Positions 33,011 to 44,518 are shown, numbered from the stretch's first letter. The stretch is 64,000 nucleotides of DNA from Atopsyche davidsoni (GCA_022113835.1 JAILWY010000016.1:2235501-2299500); one strand, 5' to 3'. Notes: generated by a model not told the origin, from the sequence alone. A program made the numbers and translations.

Positions 33011-34072
33011 GCCGCGTCGCAGGGTGATCATAAATACATTCGAAATGCACGGTGACTAAAAAAAAACTTGCCTAGATAATTTTTTATATATATACGATTT
33101 TATTTTGAGAGCCAAAGTACCGATTATTGAAAAGATAACCTTCATCTATTGCATATACACAATATGGCTAATTGTCTAGAAGATTACAAACATTTTTGTA
33201 TGTAAGTACTTTCACCCTTCTAAGGTTTTTTTTAGTCTCAGCCCTTGTAAGACAGAGGAACCCACAAACATTAATATACGTGGTCTTCTAGTGAATTGGC
33301 TATTTGTGTATGGAGTGTAACAAATTAAACCAATCTGTTGTTGATAATACGAAAAGTATGATTTTTCTTATATAGCTATTTCATATAGTTATATTATTTT
33401 CACTTGCATGTATATAAATTATAACTAAAATGAAAAGTCAATTGACAAGGAGATTTCAAAAATTTTTGTTTGTGTGCACTTTGGCTTTTCAATCACTTTT
33501 TTACGTATGCAGCAGCCCTTGAAATGCGAAAGTATTTTCAAACAAATTTGTTCGCGATCTTCTAGTCAATTGGCTATTCATATTTATCAATATGAAGTAT
33601 TAAATATTATGGCAAATTATGATGACATAAACATGTTTTTGAGTAGGAGATTCACACGTGAAACGACGAAAAAATATCCCAAAAAATCTCTGTGCTCTCA
33701 AAATTTGAACCGTTATATGCAAGTCCGGAACCGATATGGTATTTAAGTATTTTGTTAGATTAACAGCCGGACACATTAGAAGCCCACACCTGTCGTAAGT
33801 ACTTAGCCACAACTAATAATTAATGCAAGCTTAATTCAGCGGTGGTTTCAACGTAAAATGTTTCTTTTTTTTTTTTAGTACGCTGTAAACATATTAATAA
33901 ATCATTTTTGGATGGGCGTAACCCCCGCGGGTCAGTCGGACCCCAGGGCCCGAGTTAACCCGTGGCTGTTGGTTTAACCCGGCGATAATGTAATTTCCGT
34001 CAAGGCGGGTTGCCGCAGGCCCATCGAGGGTTAAAAATCATACAAAAAAAAAATATTTATGCACTTTTGTTA
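33011..34072. other. Gene-free stretch with a GC-rich patch
   Basis: Two partial repeats share a 'gatcttctagt.aattggcta' word (33278-33305 and 33556-33577; a weaker relative is near 61715). A GC-rich patch at 33910-34035 carries 'gggttaacccgtggctg'-like words, immediately left of the pogo-like element. No gene is supported. Confidence 0.4.
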
Positions 34073-34074
34073 TA

Positions 34075-34454
34075 CAGTAATACCCCGCTTTGCGCGACCC
34101 CGTTATGCGCGGTTTCACTATAACGCGAATTTCAAATTTCGCGTTAAAATGCCTCGCATTACGCGAATTTCTTATTTAAGAAAGTGTATGAACATAATGT
34201 AGTCATTGACTTTTCTTAACAATTAAAAACAGCGTTGGGTGTTATGAACGTATTTTACAAGAATTTATTTTTCAGTAAAAATAACATGTAATACTGCATA
34301 AAGTGTTCATAGAATTAAAGTGATTGATTCAAATGATTAGTATTTTTTTGTATTAAGTTTTGACTATGTACTAATGTTTAATCGTAAACTCCGATATACG
34401 CGAATTTCACTTAACGCGATTTTTTCCGGAACGTATCCCTCGCGTAAATTACTG
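34075..34454. mobile_element. pogo/Tigger-like miniature element, copy 1 (380 bp)
   Basis: TA dinucleotides flank the ends CAGTAATACCCCGC and AATTACTG. The sub-terminal parts are rich in GCG words ('ccgttatgcgcggtttcac', 'ttccggaacgtatccc'), typical of pogo/Tigger elements, which duplicate TA on insertion. The interior is AT-rich and non-coding. A second copy in inverted orientation is at 55365-55750. Confidence 0.8.
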
Positions 34455-34529
34455 TACTTCTGAAGTTACATTTTCGTACTTTGAGTGTTTTTTTTAAAGT
34501 TTTTTCCCAGTAAAGTTATTGGGTAGTTA

Positions 34530-34694
34530 CAGTTTGGTTGTCGGTTTTGTTGCAGCGTGTGTAGGCAGCTCACATAGCATACACACGGTGATCAGCAAAT
34601 AGCATACTCTTATTATAGTAGTGAGTAAAATAGTTCAGCATTGGCTAGCTCGTGGTTAGGTTGTCGATTGTGTGGCAGCGTGTGTAGGCAGCCC
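34530..34694 (+). repeat. Two direct copies of family M motif
   Basis: The word 'gttgcagcgtgtgtaggcag' (34549-34568) and 'gtggcagcgtgtgtaggcag' (34672-34691) recur about 123 bp apart, each preceded by a 'ggttgtcg' word. The minus and plus frames across them (34613-34875) are incidental. Confidence 0.55.
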
Positions 34695-34699
34695 CGAGC

Positions 34700-37120
34700 A
34701 TTGTACCTTTCGGATGATTTACACAAGCCGTTCTCGTTTCGGCATTGCCCCGCCCGCGGGGCGTGGTCCCGATTGGGGATACGACGCCAAACCGTTTGAG
34801 AAGCGCAGGTTATTAAAAATATCTTCCCACGTTTTATCAAAGAAAGTGCAATGTTTTAATGGCTTGGTAAGTTAACGTTTTGCTTTTTTCGGTTATAATT
34901 ACTGTAATATAAACATACTTTGAATCCAGGTTATTTTTTATTAAATTAGATATAGAAGGTGAAACCGAGCGTTTAATTTGATTTTAATTGTATATTTTTT
35001 TATTTTAAACGGCTTAACGAGTTTAAATTATAGGGGGTAGCATAATGTGGCTTTGATTTTTTATTGAAAATGGGTGATGTAAAAATAATGTGTGCTGATG
35101 TATTTACTTTATTTTAGACCATGGAAACTCAAATATGAAAGCAAGATTTTACAAATATATTTTATACCGAGTATACTATGTCTAATATAAAATATGATAT
35201 TGTACTTGGACTAAGAATACTTTATATGAAGCCAATTGAATGGATAATAATTTTTAGGTAACATTTACTTTAAGGAAGTGTAGAATATTGCATTGTTTGT
35301 GAAATTCCATTGCATTGAATTTTCAGTGTCCAATTTATAATAAAAATATATTTTTTAAAGTATTGATATCTACCGTCAAAACCGTTGTGACAATCTGCCG
35401 ATCGACAACAAGAAAATCAATCATGCATATCGTGCCAGAGACTGCACTAGTCTTTATGTGTCTTAAAGTAAATACACATAGTTTCACTGTTTTTTATTGA
35501 AAATAATGTATTTTTAAGACTGCCCCTGCGTGTGAGTGATTGAGTCGAGACAGGCAAAATAATGTGTTGATTTAATTATTCATACTTATCAAAAAAAAAT
35601 AGTTGATCGTTTGTATCGTATTTCAAAGGCTGTGATGTGCCGCATTCCCTCAGATGGGCCACAATCAATTCGGCGTTTCGACATTAAAATCGATCACACT
35701 TTCAAAACTCACAAGTATGATTCAACTCAGATATCTTAGATTCCAACCAATCGATCATTAAAAATATCAACTTACAACTAAAACAGCACACGACATTAAA
35801 AAAATACCCAAACCGGTTTGTCTATTCACATTCGGTAATAGTCATGATCAAAGCAGTTTCTGGAATACCTGTCGCAGGAAGATTGATGGCCAGGGTGCTC
35901 GTTATAGCTTCAAGTTAATAATGAAACACGCTGTATGCTCGGAAATCATCCGGTTTGTCTCACCTGTAAGTCATCATGTATATTTGCATCCATATGTATA
36001 AAAATACTTGCAAATACTTAAATATATTCAATATACTTTATTTTATATTGATTGTACGACAAAGGGAGAAACAAATGTAGCAACTGCTTTGTAAAAAAGC
36101 CCACTAAGACCAGTCAAAGTTTTATCAGGGTCTTGCTGTATCTTTAGAAAGATTTATTGAGTTTTGTACTTTTAATCTGGTGCCTCTCCTTAAAGGAGGT
36201 TGGCGACCTTTTACTAAGCATATACTCGTGCTGAGCCAGTGTTTATAGTTTTTTAAGTGGAAAATACTGTAGTGGGTCTCCGAGTCCTTATACACCGCAG
36301 TTTTATATTAGAAAATGCTTGTTGCTGTTGCCCAATAGCATTATTATATTATATAAACCTTTACTCACAAAGCCTGGCGTTTAGATCTGATACTCCTTCT
36401 GCAACAAGCTACTGAAACAATTGCAGGAAACTGGGTACTTCCAGAACACGCTACTTCATTACCGATCCTTTACACACGTTCAGGGCACAGCATGGCAACC
36501 ATGCACGAGGTATTAAAAAATGAGCGCTTTTCGTGCTAATCTAAGTTTCGCTCTAGTGTCCTCTTATAAGAGTTTTTTTTTTGAACTGTGTGAGTAGTAA
36601 ACGCAAATGAAGATATTATATATCATTGGCTATTATTGGATTTTATTGGATATTATATATATTATTATTATTGGATATTACTTATATATCAAATAAGATA
36701 TCATTGCCAAGGTTTCGTTCGGGTGTCTGTTGTGTCGTTTCGCGTGTACGCAGCTTTCATTATAAGTCACGAGACAAAGGCCCCCGAAAACCAGTACCAC
36801 GAGCCGCCCCGCCGCTCAGGGCTCGCCACAAAAAGTTTACCTGCGCATCTCCGCGGCCTCGGCAGGTGCAGATGATGACCATGTTCATGGCGAAAAAGGC
36901 CTACACATGTAGCAACACAACCGACAGCCGACAGCCGACCGACAAACTGCGCCGTGTGTGGCTCTAGCGGCTATTTCTTCGCCAAGTGCCTCGGAGGAGG
37001 TCGGTACAAGTATTTTTTTATCCACCTGCAGTTTTAGAAATCCAACTTTACGCCATTTAAGTCAGCCATAATAAAATCACATATATTTATCATTTTTAAA
37101 TTTTGTTTCTTGAAGTTTGT
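34700..37120. other. Mostly AT-rich DNA with no secure gene
   Basis: A plus frame open from about 35758 to 35998 contains 'GQGARYSFKLIMKHAVCSE' and meets a good donor (CT|GTAAGT at 35965), but it has no ATG and no recognised domain, so I list it only as a possibility. A GC-rich patch at 36770-36970 ends in a minus-sense family M motif ('aaccgacagccgacagccg'). Overlapping frames at 36626-36967 run through that repeat. Confidence 0.35.
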
Positions 37121-37129
37121 TTTCCATAG

Positions 37130-38700
37130 AGGAAAAATTTCTGATCGCCACGGTCTTACTGATACTTGATCTGTGCAAATTTTAGACTGCAACTTTTTTT
37201 ATGACTGACACTCGGCCAAAAGACAACATATAATCTGCAAAGCAAATTGATGCGTCCTTTTTTAATAAAATAATTAAAAAATAAAACAAAGTCTGTTGGT
37301 TTGTTTCTTATATATATTCTTTACCAAAAGCTTGATAGAACCTTTATGTCATCACAGATACTTCACCTGTGCAAATATTAGCATGTTTTTTTTTTTTCAT
37401 TTCGTTTTGTCTCCACAGACACTCAGTCAAAAGACAATACAGAATCTGAACAAATATTAGATAATTTCTGATCGCCACGGTCTTCTTTGCATTTTTTAAT
37501 TTTGTTTTTTCACCATAATTTTTTATCGTCATGGTATTTGCTCCTCCGGCCCGCGGCACTCAATGCCCCGTGGTTCATCCAACATATCCAGCTCCACAGA
37601 GACACCAACACCAAAACGACCCAAACCCCTCAGACAACACCCTCTTTGAGTACAACCTCGAAGACAGCTTCTACAAAAATAGGCCAAAAGCCATTCCACA
37701 CAACCCTAAACATAACCCCACGGTGACACAAGTTTGAAGGAAAACATCTTCCTGTTCCGCCGACAAAGCCAAATACATTAGATTAGAGGTATTCGCACTT
37801 TTAATTTATGTCTCTACTGAAACTTGATATGCGCAAATGTAACACTGTCACTGTGCACCACGGTGCATTTTTATTTATTATTTCCATTTCCTGGCCGCCG
37901 CCAGCCCGCGGCACTCAACATATCCAGCTCCACAGAGACACCAACACCAAAACGATCCAAAACTCTACAAAAAAAGGCCAAAAGCCATTCTAAACAACGG
38001 TGACACAAGTCACTCAGTGATTTTGAAGGCGTTGAAGGAAAACATCTTCCTTAGATTAGATAAGAGCAGATACTTGATATGCGCAAATGTAACACTGTCA
38101 CTGTGCACCACGGTGTATTTTTTTTTAATATTTGCATTTCTTTCTGTGTCCACTGCCTCCGGAGGCGGTCCGCGGGCCGCAGTGGCCCGTGGTTCATCCA
38201 ACATATCCAGCTCCACAGAGACACCAACACCAAAACGACACCAACCTCGAAGACAGCTTCTACAAAAAAAGGCCAAAAGCCATTCCACACAACCCCACGG
38301 TGGCACAAGTCACCCAGTGATTTTGAAGTTAGAGGTATTCGCACTTTTAATTTTTGTCTCTACTGAAACTTGATATGCGTAAATATTACACTGTGTGCAT
38401 CACGGTGTATTTTTTTTGTATTATTTGCATTTCTTTCCGTGTCCACTGCCTCCAGAGGCGGTCCGCGGGGCAGGCCAGCCCCCCGACCCGCCTCCCCGGC
38501 GCGGGCTCAGTGCACGCGGTCCGTCGCGGAGGCAGGTCGCACGCGTCGCCGCAGCATCGCCGCGCTCCAGCCGCGCGGGCTCGCGAAGTGAAACCCCACC
38601 AGCCTCGATCCACTCCACCGAAACCCCAACCCAGCTCGGAACACCACCCACAAACACCCTGATCGCTCCAATCCCGCAGCAGCCATATCACACCTCACAC
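37130..38700. repeat. Degenerate tandem block of GC-rich promoter-proximal units
   Basis: The word 'gatacttgatatgcgcaaat' or variants recurs at about 37166, 37358, 37822, 38069 and 38364. It is followed in later units by 'gtcactgtgcaccacggtg', 'cactgcctcc.gaggcggtcc', 'ccagctccacagagacacc', 'gaagacagcttctac' and 'aaggccaaaagccattc'. Units are 190-300 bp and grow richer in GC to the right. The last one merges into the candidate promoter at 38.7 kb. Many overlapping frames on both strands stem from the low stop density. Two copies keep 'PVVHPTYPAPQRHQHQND' open, but a third has a 19-bp deletion that breaks this frame. Confidence 0.8.
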
Positions 38701-38746
38701 ACAAGTGTTACAAGTGAGTTCAAAAATCGTGACGCGCATAGACTTC
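38440..38746 (+). promoter_or_regulatory. Candidate CpG-rich promoter region
   Basis: The most GC-rich stretch of the window (about 38455-38590) has many CpG. It leads to an arthropod-type initiator TCAGT at 38745-38749 inside 'gacttcagtatt'. No TATA box sits at the expected distance. Downstream sequence to 39033 is of mixed composition and ends in a strong splice donor. The initiator match is short and could be chance. Confidence 0.35.
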
Positions 38747-39033
38747 AGTATTATTGTCACCCGGATTCGCGTTTATTTTTACGATTGTGAAGTGTTCCGA
38801 GTGCGGTGGTCGCGTCGTGCTCGCGAATGCAGTCGACTTTGGAATCTGAAATTCCATGCAAGTGTACAGATAAATGCGCCGCGGATGCAAATTGATTCCC
38901 GTATTGCAGTGTTGGAGAAATTCAATAAATGTTTTCATGCGAGTGCCACGATCTTACACAAAATAAGTGAATGCGTGTTTTAAATGAGTTTTCAGTGCAG
39001 AGTGTTTGTTATTTGGATTACTCTTTACTGCAG
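38747..39033 (+). other. Candidate non-coding first exon (5' UTR)
   Basis: The segment runs from a possible initiator to the near-consensus donor CAG|GTAAAT (39031-39039). Base composition is richer in GC and CpG than the AT-rich DNA that follows at once. A 92-residue plus frame (38705-38983) runs through it but has no domain and would start upstream of the initiator. I therefore favour an untranslated exon. If transcribed, it may splice to a distant coding exon on the same strand, conceivably the one at 60.2 kb. Transcript data would decide. Confidence 0.3.
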
Positions 39034-39039
39034 GTAAAT

Positions 39040-41009
39040 ATTCACTTATTTCGTAAGAAGTGCATATCATTCGTTGTATGTGATATTTGAGAGTCATGGC
39101 TTGTAGATTATAGAGATTGGGCAAAAAGGTGATGATTTTCTGTCAATGTTTATTAGACAATATAGCGACAGGTATTTTAGTTTATTATTATTATAACCAA
39201 CTAATGCAAAGTCTTTTTTCATAAGCAAAGAACTTATCTATAATGAACTAAATAAATAAATGTGTATCGCTTCAGTAACGATGTCTATCTATAAGGCAAA
39301 ATGTGTTTCTTCTTTGGCAAGTCTTAAAATAATAATTCAGACAAAAATAACAATAACTTATATTATATATCACTTATTCAATTCTTACACATGAAATGAA
39401 AAAAACTTCAATGTCCGCTATAAATATTTGTTCATCATTTTACTACATGAAATTTACAGTAACAATACCTTTTATTCTTGCATTTTATAAAACTCCGCAC
39501 TCTCGTCTATTTACACTAAACATTATAATATACTTTTTAATACCATGATGCACAAACTATTTGACAAAAATAATCAATTTTTCTTTTAAACTCAATACAA
39601 TTTGAAATAGTTCAACTACTTACCCATAGGTTTGGACGTTCTGGGAAGTAATTTATTTTTTCTAAAAATAAATTAAGCTAAAGAGAGCATGGCAACTAGA
39701 ATTTCTCAAAGCACAATAAAAATCAACAAAACTAGTTTCTTCCGGCTAATTCTTTGACAAACTTTAATAGTTGTGTAATTTTATTTTGACATAACTGATA
39801 ATTGTTGAATAAAACCAACTGAAAAGCAAGTAAATTATATAATTAACATAGAATTATTATATACGATTTTTAAAAGAAATATTGTAAATCTATTCGTCTG
39901 ATATAAAACCTATCCGTTTTACGTCATTATATATTTACAATTTCGTGACATCCTTTGTTATAAATACATATCTTTAATATTAATTTTAAACTATAAAATC
40001 AGAAAACGTATTTATACAATTATCTGTTTTAAGATTTTTACATGAAAATTTTAACCGACCGTGCAAAAGCTTAAATTTTTATTATTAAATCGTTATGTTT
40101 ATCATTTTATTAAGTATAGCATTATTATATGAGTAAATTAAAAGTTCATATAAGAATGCTTTATGCTGTTCATGTAAGAATGACTGTGTATATGCTTTGA
40201 ATGCCTTATATGGCATATCATCACAGCAGTCAATATATTTATTAAACTAAACAAAAAAAAAAATATTGCAGTAATATAAATATTTTATAATAAAAATAAA
40301 TGCATACAGTGTAGGTTATTTAAGTACTAGCAGAGGATGTCTGGTTACAGTCTTTTTGGTTAGGCACAAAATGCAGCCCCAGTTTATTCCCGGGGCGTAG
40401 TAGGCTTCGTGGGATGGCAACAGGTGGATTGTCGGTCCAACAGGTTGTTGAGTCATGACGTCACGGGTCTTAGTATCGCTCGATTTCAACGCTTCGGTAG
40501 AGCCTGTTGATGCACATTGACAACCAGGCTTATTCATCACAATTTATACGACTTAGTGACTCTCACTTTGATTGAACCCAATTCTTGTATAAAATATTTG
40601 ATTGCTAAAAAATGCAGGTAATAGAATGTTTCATTATTAAACAAAAATATTTTGAGTGCTATTATAAAGTCGATTATCTGATATCTGAAAACTGGTTTTC
40701 TATTAATAAAAACATATTTAATTAAATATTCTATTATACAGTCTATAGTTTTGCACGGCGCAGTGCAGTTGATATCTGGATTGATTATCCGATGCACGGA
40801 GTGTTTTTTTAACGTTTTTTTCTATTTAATCATCCATTGATCAATGAATTGATTAATTCATTCGATTAAAGCGATTATTCGGTCGTGCCCATCCCTAGCC
40901 GAGGCAGGCGAATCCTAAAGTAATTTGGGTTTTTGTGTTTTTTTCGATTCGAAGGCAATCATGCGAATAATCAGCGCTTGTTTGAAACAAGCCTACTTGC
41001 AGAAACACA

Positions 41010-41053
<44 letters not shown>

Positions 41054-41500
41054 ATAAACTCACAAATAAAAATAATCCAATTCACCAAGCTATTTATATT
41101 TGCTGCAAATGAAAAATGAGAGTTTCTTCTTTCGTATAATTAAACCGATTTCTTCGGTTAAAAACCATAAAAAAGACTAAGAATTTTAATCGACTTAACA
41201 AGCAGCGGATTTATATTTTTCGCAGAGTTAAAAAAATAATAGTTTTATATAAACCAAATGAAAAAAATGTGCTGTTTGTAATTTTTATGAACATTTTTCG
41301 ATTCAGATGCAAACTAAAATCATTGATTGCGCTTATATAAAGGCAACATGGCGATTGCAGACCGTATTTATCCAATTTGTCTTTTTTTAAAAATACTGAC
41401 CATAGTATGAATGTTTAAATAAAACTTCGATTAGTCATTTAATCTAAAAGGCAGGCCAGTTATTTGTCAGCGCGATTGTTAAATAGCATCGGATTAATCG
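39040..41500. other. AT-rich stretch, possible intron
   Basis: No gene is supported. A patch at 40310-40540 of mixed composition has a full TGACGTCA at 40456-40463 and a 74-residue minus frame without features. A (TA)n microsatellite is at 41013-41045. Confidence 0.45.
41013..41053. repeat. (TA)n then (TG)n microsatellite
   Basis: About 16 TA repeats are followed directly by four TG repeats. The frame crossing it (40925-41119) is an artefact. Confidence 0.95.
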
Positions 41501-41552
41501 TTCCCAGTAAGGACAGGAGATTCGGAGATAGGCGGTCGTGGAATCAACAACA

Positions 41553-41633
41553 ATGAACGTTACCAAAATACCGGAGCCGATAAGATCTACCGAATCGACC
41601 GTTAACCGGCGGCACACTAAAAAAAGGCGTTAG
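41553..41633 (+). CDS. Very small open frame with strong start context (uncertain)
   Basis: A 26-codon frame begins at ATG in 'caacaacaATGaac', a good animal start context. It reads 'MNVTKIPEPIRSTESTVNRR' and continues with six basic-rich residues to TAG. The surrounding 41470-41730 is richer in GC than its neighbours and ends in an E-box palindrome. It could be a first coding exon spliced before the stop, a small peptide, or chance. Confidence 0.15.
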   Translation: MNVTKIPEPIRSTESTVNRRHTKKRR

Positions 41634-41692
41634 ACTTTTAAACCTAAACAGTATCGCAGCTACCAGGGAAAGCAATCCAGGGCAGTTATTGC

Positions 41693-41737
41693 ACACCTGT
41701 GACACCTGTGACACGTGGGTCACAGGTTACACGTGAA
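41693..41737. promoter_or_regulatory. E-box cluster with a perfect palindrome
   Basis: Two CACCTG and two ACACGTG-type words sit within 45 bp. ACCTGTGAC (41704-41712) and GTCACAGGT (41719-41727) are perfect inverted arms around ACGTGG. CACCTG/CAGGTG is bound by Snail/Scratch or bHLH factors, and CACGTG by bHLH-zip factors. Regulatory function is inferred from site density only. Confidence 0.4.
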
Positions 41738-41849
41738 TATATTCTGGGTTATTTACAATGCATAATACAATATATTCAAGACCCTTTATAAACCATACTA
41801 TATAAATTTATAGATTTACAGACTAGTTTAAATTAAAGTACTCCATATT

Positions 41850-42030
41850 GTTTAGGGACAAGGCATTTGATTGGTGAAGATCCATTATTATAATGATTTT
41901 AGTATATAACTGAGTTTAGTTATGCATCTGATGATGACTTAGTCTATTTGGTCGAAACTAGTCATGCAAAAAATATAATAAACTCAAAGTGAAGACAGAA
42001 TACAAAGCTATTTTTCTCATTATAATAAAG
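41850..42030 (+). mobile_element. Family H, copy 2
   Basis: The segment 'gggacaaggcatttgattgg' followed by 'tgaagatccatt' and, about 120 bp later, 'actcaaagtgaagacagaat' with 'cattataataaa' matches the copy at 60455-60650 and the arm of 28325-28475. It holds the hammerhead-like core at 41923-41968. It is non-coding. Confidence 0.6.
41923..41968 (+). ncRNA. Hammerhead ribozyme-like motif, minimal stem III
   Basis: In order: stem I TGCAT (41923-41927), core CTGATGA (41928-41934), one extra T, stem II closed by GAC/GTC with a 12-nt loop, GAAA (41954-41957), C-TA-G as a one-pair stem III, T16.1, C17, then ATGCA (41964-41968) giving five perfect stem I pairs. Predicted cleavage is after C41963. 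The extra T after A9 is shared with the other two copies. Catalysis is untested. Confidence 0.55.
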
Positions 42031-42224
42031 TACTCCATGTTTATTAGTGCCCTAAAATATATTTAAACACGAATCTGATTCATTTCGCTTAGTTAACTTG
42101 CAGATTGTCATTTTACTTGTGATTCAACGAATATAGTTTGCATTGCTTTCGGATAAGTTTTAACAAGAAATACAAATAATATATTTATATAATAATATTT
42201 TTTTAAATAAAATACTTGGCATTA

Positions 42225-42345
42225 TCAAACAGAGTGAACGTGAAAGGTTGGCGAAACCGGTCACAAATAAAAAACGAACATGTGGAAAATCACTCACTCA
42301 ATCACTTATTCAAAAAAATATTAAAATGGAAACTCTATCAAAAAT
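42225..42345 (+). repeat. Foldback family F, rearranged copy
   Basis: A short minus-sense arm ('ggcattatcaaacagagtg') joins directly to a plus-sense 'aacgtgaaaggttggcg' and 'aaaccggtcac'. This is followed by 'catgtggaaaatcactca' and a decayed version of the outer block. Confidence 0.65.
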
Positions 42346-42350
42346 ATTAA

Positions 42351-43084
42351 ATTTCTATTTATATGATATGTTTATTTTGTGTTTTTGTAATAATAAGCCT
42401 TAAAACGAGCAAAAGACCCAAGACTTGTATAATTAATATATTACGTAATACATGACGTATATTAGATCTTTTACATAAAAGTGATGTTTCAGACTCTTCG
42501 TTCTCGGATTGGTTGAGATCGTACGTCTCCCGACTGTAGAATAAAATAAAATAGTGTTGTTTTACTTATTATATGGAATATACTCATTATAACTATAAAA
42601 AAACCTAAGCTTTTTATAAATAATTATAGTCAACGTATTTTGAAGGCTTAAGCGTGATATATACTTTTTATCGCAATGATTTTATTTTGTTTATTTCACT
42701 TTTTACAATACTTTAATAACTTTTTTAAATGTTAACAATACTGCTGACATGTTTTTATATAATAGGTTTTTTTGTTTAATTCTCTTTTTGTTACAGTAAT
42801 TCGTAAGTTTTTTCAGACTATTAGTCTATTTTTAACACAGAAGATCAAAACTTAAAGTTAAAGTGGTTCAAAACTTGAAAAATAAAACTATTGTTTAATA
42901 ATAAGTTAGTTGGTTTATATAAGTATAGAAGTAAGTAAGTAAGTTGATGATATTAAAGACACGAGTAATAAATTGAATTGAAAGTGAAAATGAATTGAAA
43001 GTCACTACCACGAATTATGGTGAAGATAAATAGTATTTAGGAAGTTCAAAAATACCTTTGTACACCATCAAAAACATTTTCCAT
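42351..43084. other. AT-rich spacer before satellite D
   Basis: No gene or repeat end recognised. Confidence 0.5.
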
Positions 43085-44518
43085 AACAATACTTATAAAT
43101 TTGGTTATGGATACATTCAGTGATCAAGTCTGCTTGCCTTGGTTTTAAACTCAAGCCACGCCACTGCACAAACATTAATGCTATTTTCCCGAGGCGTGTT
43201 TGGTTTTATATGATCTACAACTCACTCGTAGTAATATTTTTCATTTTCAAATAACAAGTCATTTCCGTAACTATAAGGCTTGCCTTGATTTTGTACTCAC
43301 GGCACGCCACTGCTACAGAAATTAATGCTATTTTCCCGAGGCGTATTTGATCTTAAGTTTTAAACAAATCACTAGTAGTGATATTTTTCATTTTCAAATA
43401 TCAAGTAATTTCCGTGATGCATACATTCGGTAAGCAAAAAATGCTTGCCTTGATTTCGGACTCGCGGCACGCCACTTCTACAGACATTAACGCTGTTTTC
43501 CTAAGACATGTTTGGTCTTATATGATATACAACTCACTCGTAGTGATATTTTTCATTTTCAAACAACAAGTAATTTCCGTGATGTATAAGATTCATTCAG
43601 TGAGCAAAGTCTGCTTGCCTTGATTTTACACTCACGGCACGCCACTGCACACACACATTACCGCTATTTTCCCGAGGCGTGTTTGGTTTTATATGATATA
43701 CAACTCACACGTAGTGATATTTTTCATTTTCAAACAACAAGTAATTTCCGTGACGTATAAAGGCTCATTCGGTGAGCGAGAATTCTTGCCTTGATTTCGG
43801 ACTCACGGCACGCCACTGCTACAGACATTAACGCTATTTTATATGATATACAACTCACTCGTAGTAATATTTTTCATTTTAAAATATCAAGTAATTTTTG
43901 TGATGTATAAGGCTCATTCTGTAAGCAAAGTCTGCTTGCCTTGATTTTACACTCACGGCACGCCACTGCACACACATTACCACTATTTTCACGAGGCGTG
44001 TTTGTTTTTATATGATATACAACTCACTCGTATAATATTTTTCATTTTCAAACAAGTAATTTTTGTGATGTATAAGGCTCATTTTGTAAGCAAAGTCTGC
44101 TTGCCTTGATTTTAGACTCACGGCACGTCACTGAACACACGTTAACGCTGTTTTCCTAAGACGTGTTTGGTCTAAAATGATATACAACTCACTCGTATAA
44201 TATTTTTCATTTTCAAACAACAAGTAATTTTTGTGATGTATAAGGCTCATTCAGTAAGCAAAGTCTGCTTGCCTTGATTTTAGACTCACGGCACGCCACT
44301 GCACACACATTACCACTATTTTCACAAGGCGTGTTTGTTTTTATATGATATACAACTCACTCGTATAATATTTTTCATTTTCAAACAACAAGTAATTTCC
44401 GTGACGTATAAAGGCTCACTCGGTGAGCGAGAATGCTTGCCTTGATTCCGGACTCACGGCACGCCACTGCTACAGACATTAACGCTATTTTCCCGAGGCG
44501 TGTTTGGTCAATCGTTGA
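43085..44518. repeat. Satellite D: nine units of about 150-171 bp
   Basis: The word 'cttgccttgatt' marks units at 43133, 43279, 43444, 43614, 43785, 43935, 44100, 44268 and 44436. Full units hold 'actcacggcacgccactgc', 'cgaggcgtgtttggt', 'tatgatatacaactcactcg' and 'tttccgtgatgtataaggct'. Shorter spacings (146 and 150) reflect deletions. The frames at 43378-43623 and 44381-44623 are repeat by-products. Confidence 0.93.

Noticed and set aside
37487..38704. Many overlapping frames of 60-131 codons on both strands, including a conserved 'PVVHPTYPAPQRHQHQND' stretch
   Set aside because: They follow from GC-rich tandem units with few stops. All frames and both strands are open at once, and a third unit copy carries a frame-breaking 19-bp deletion.
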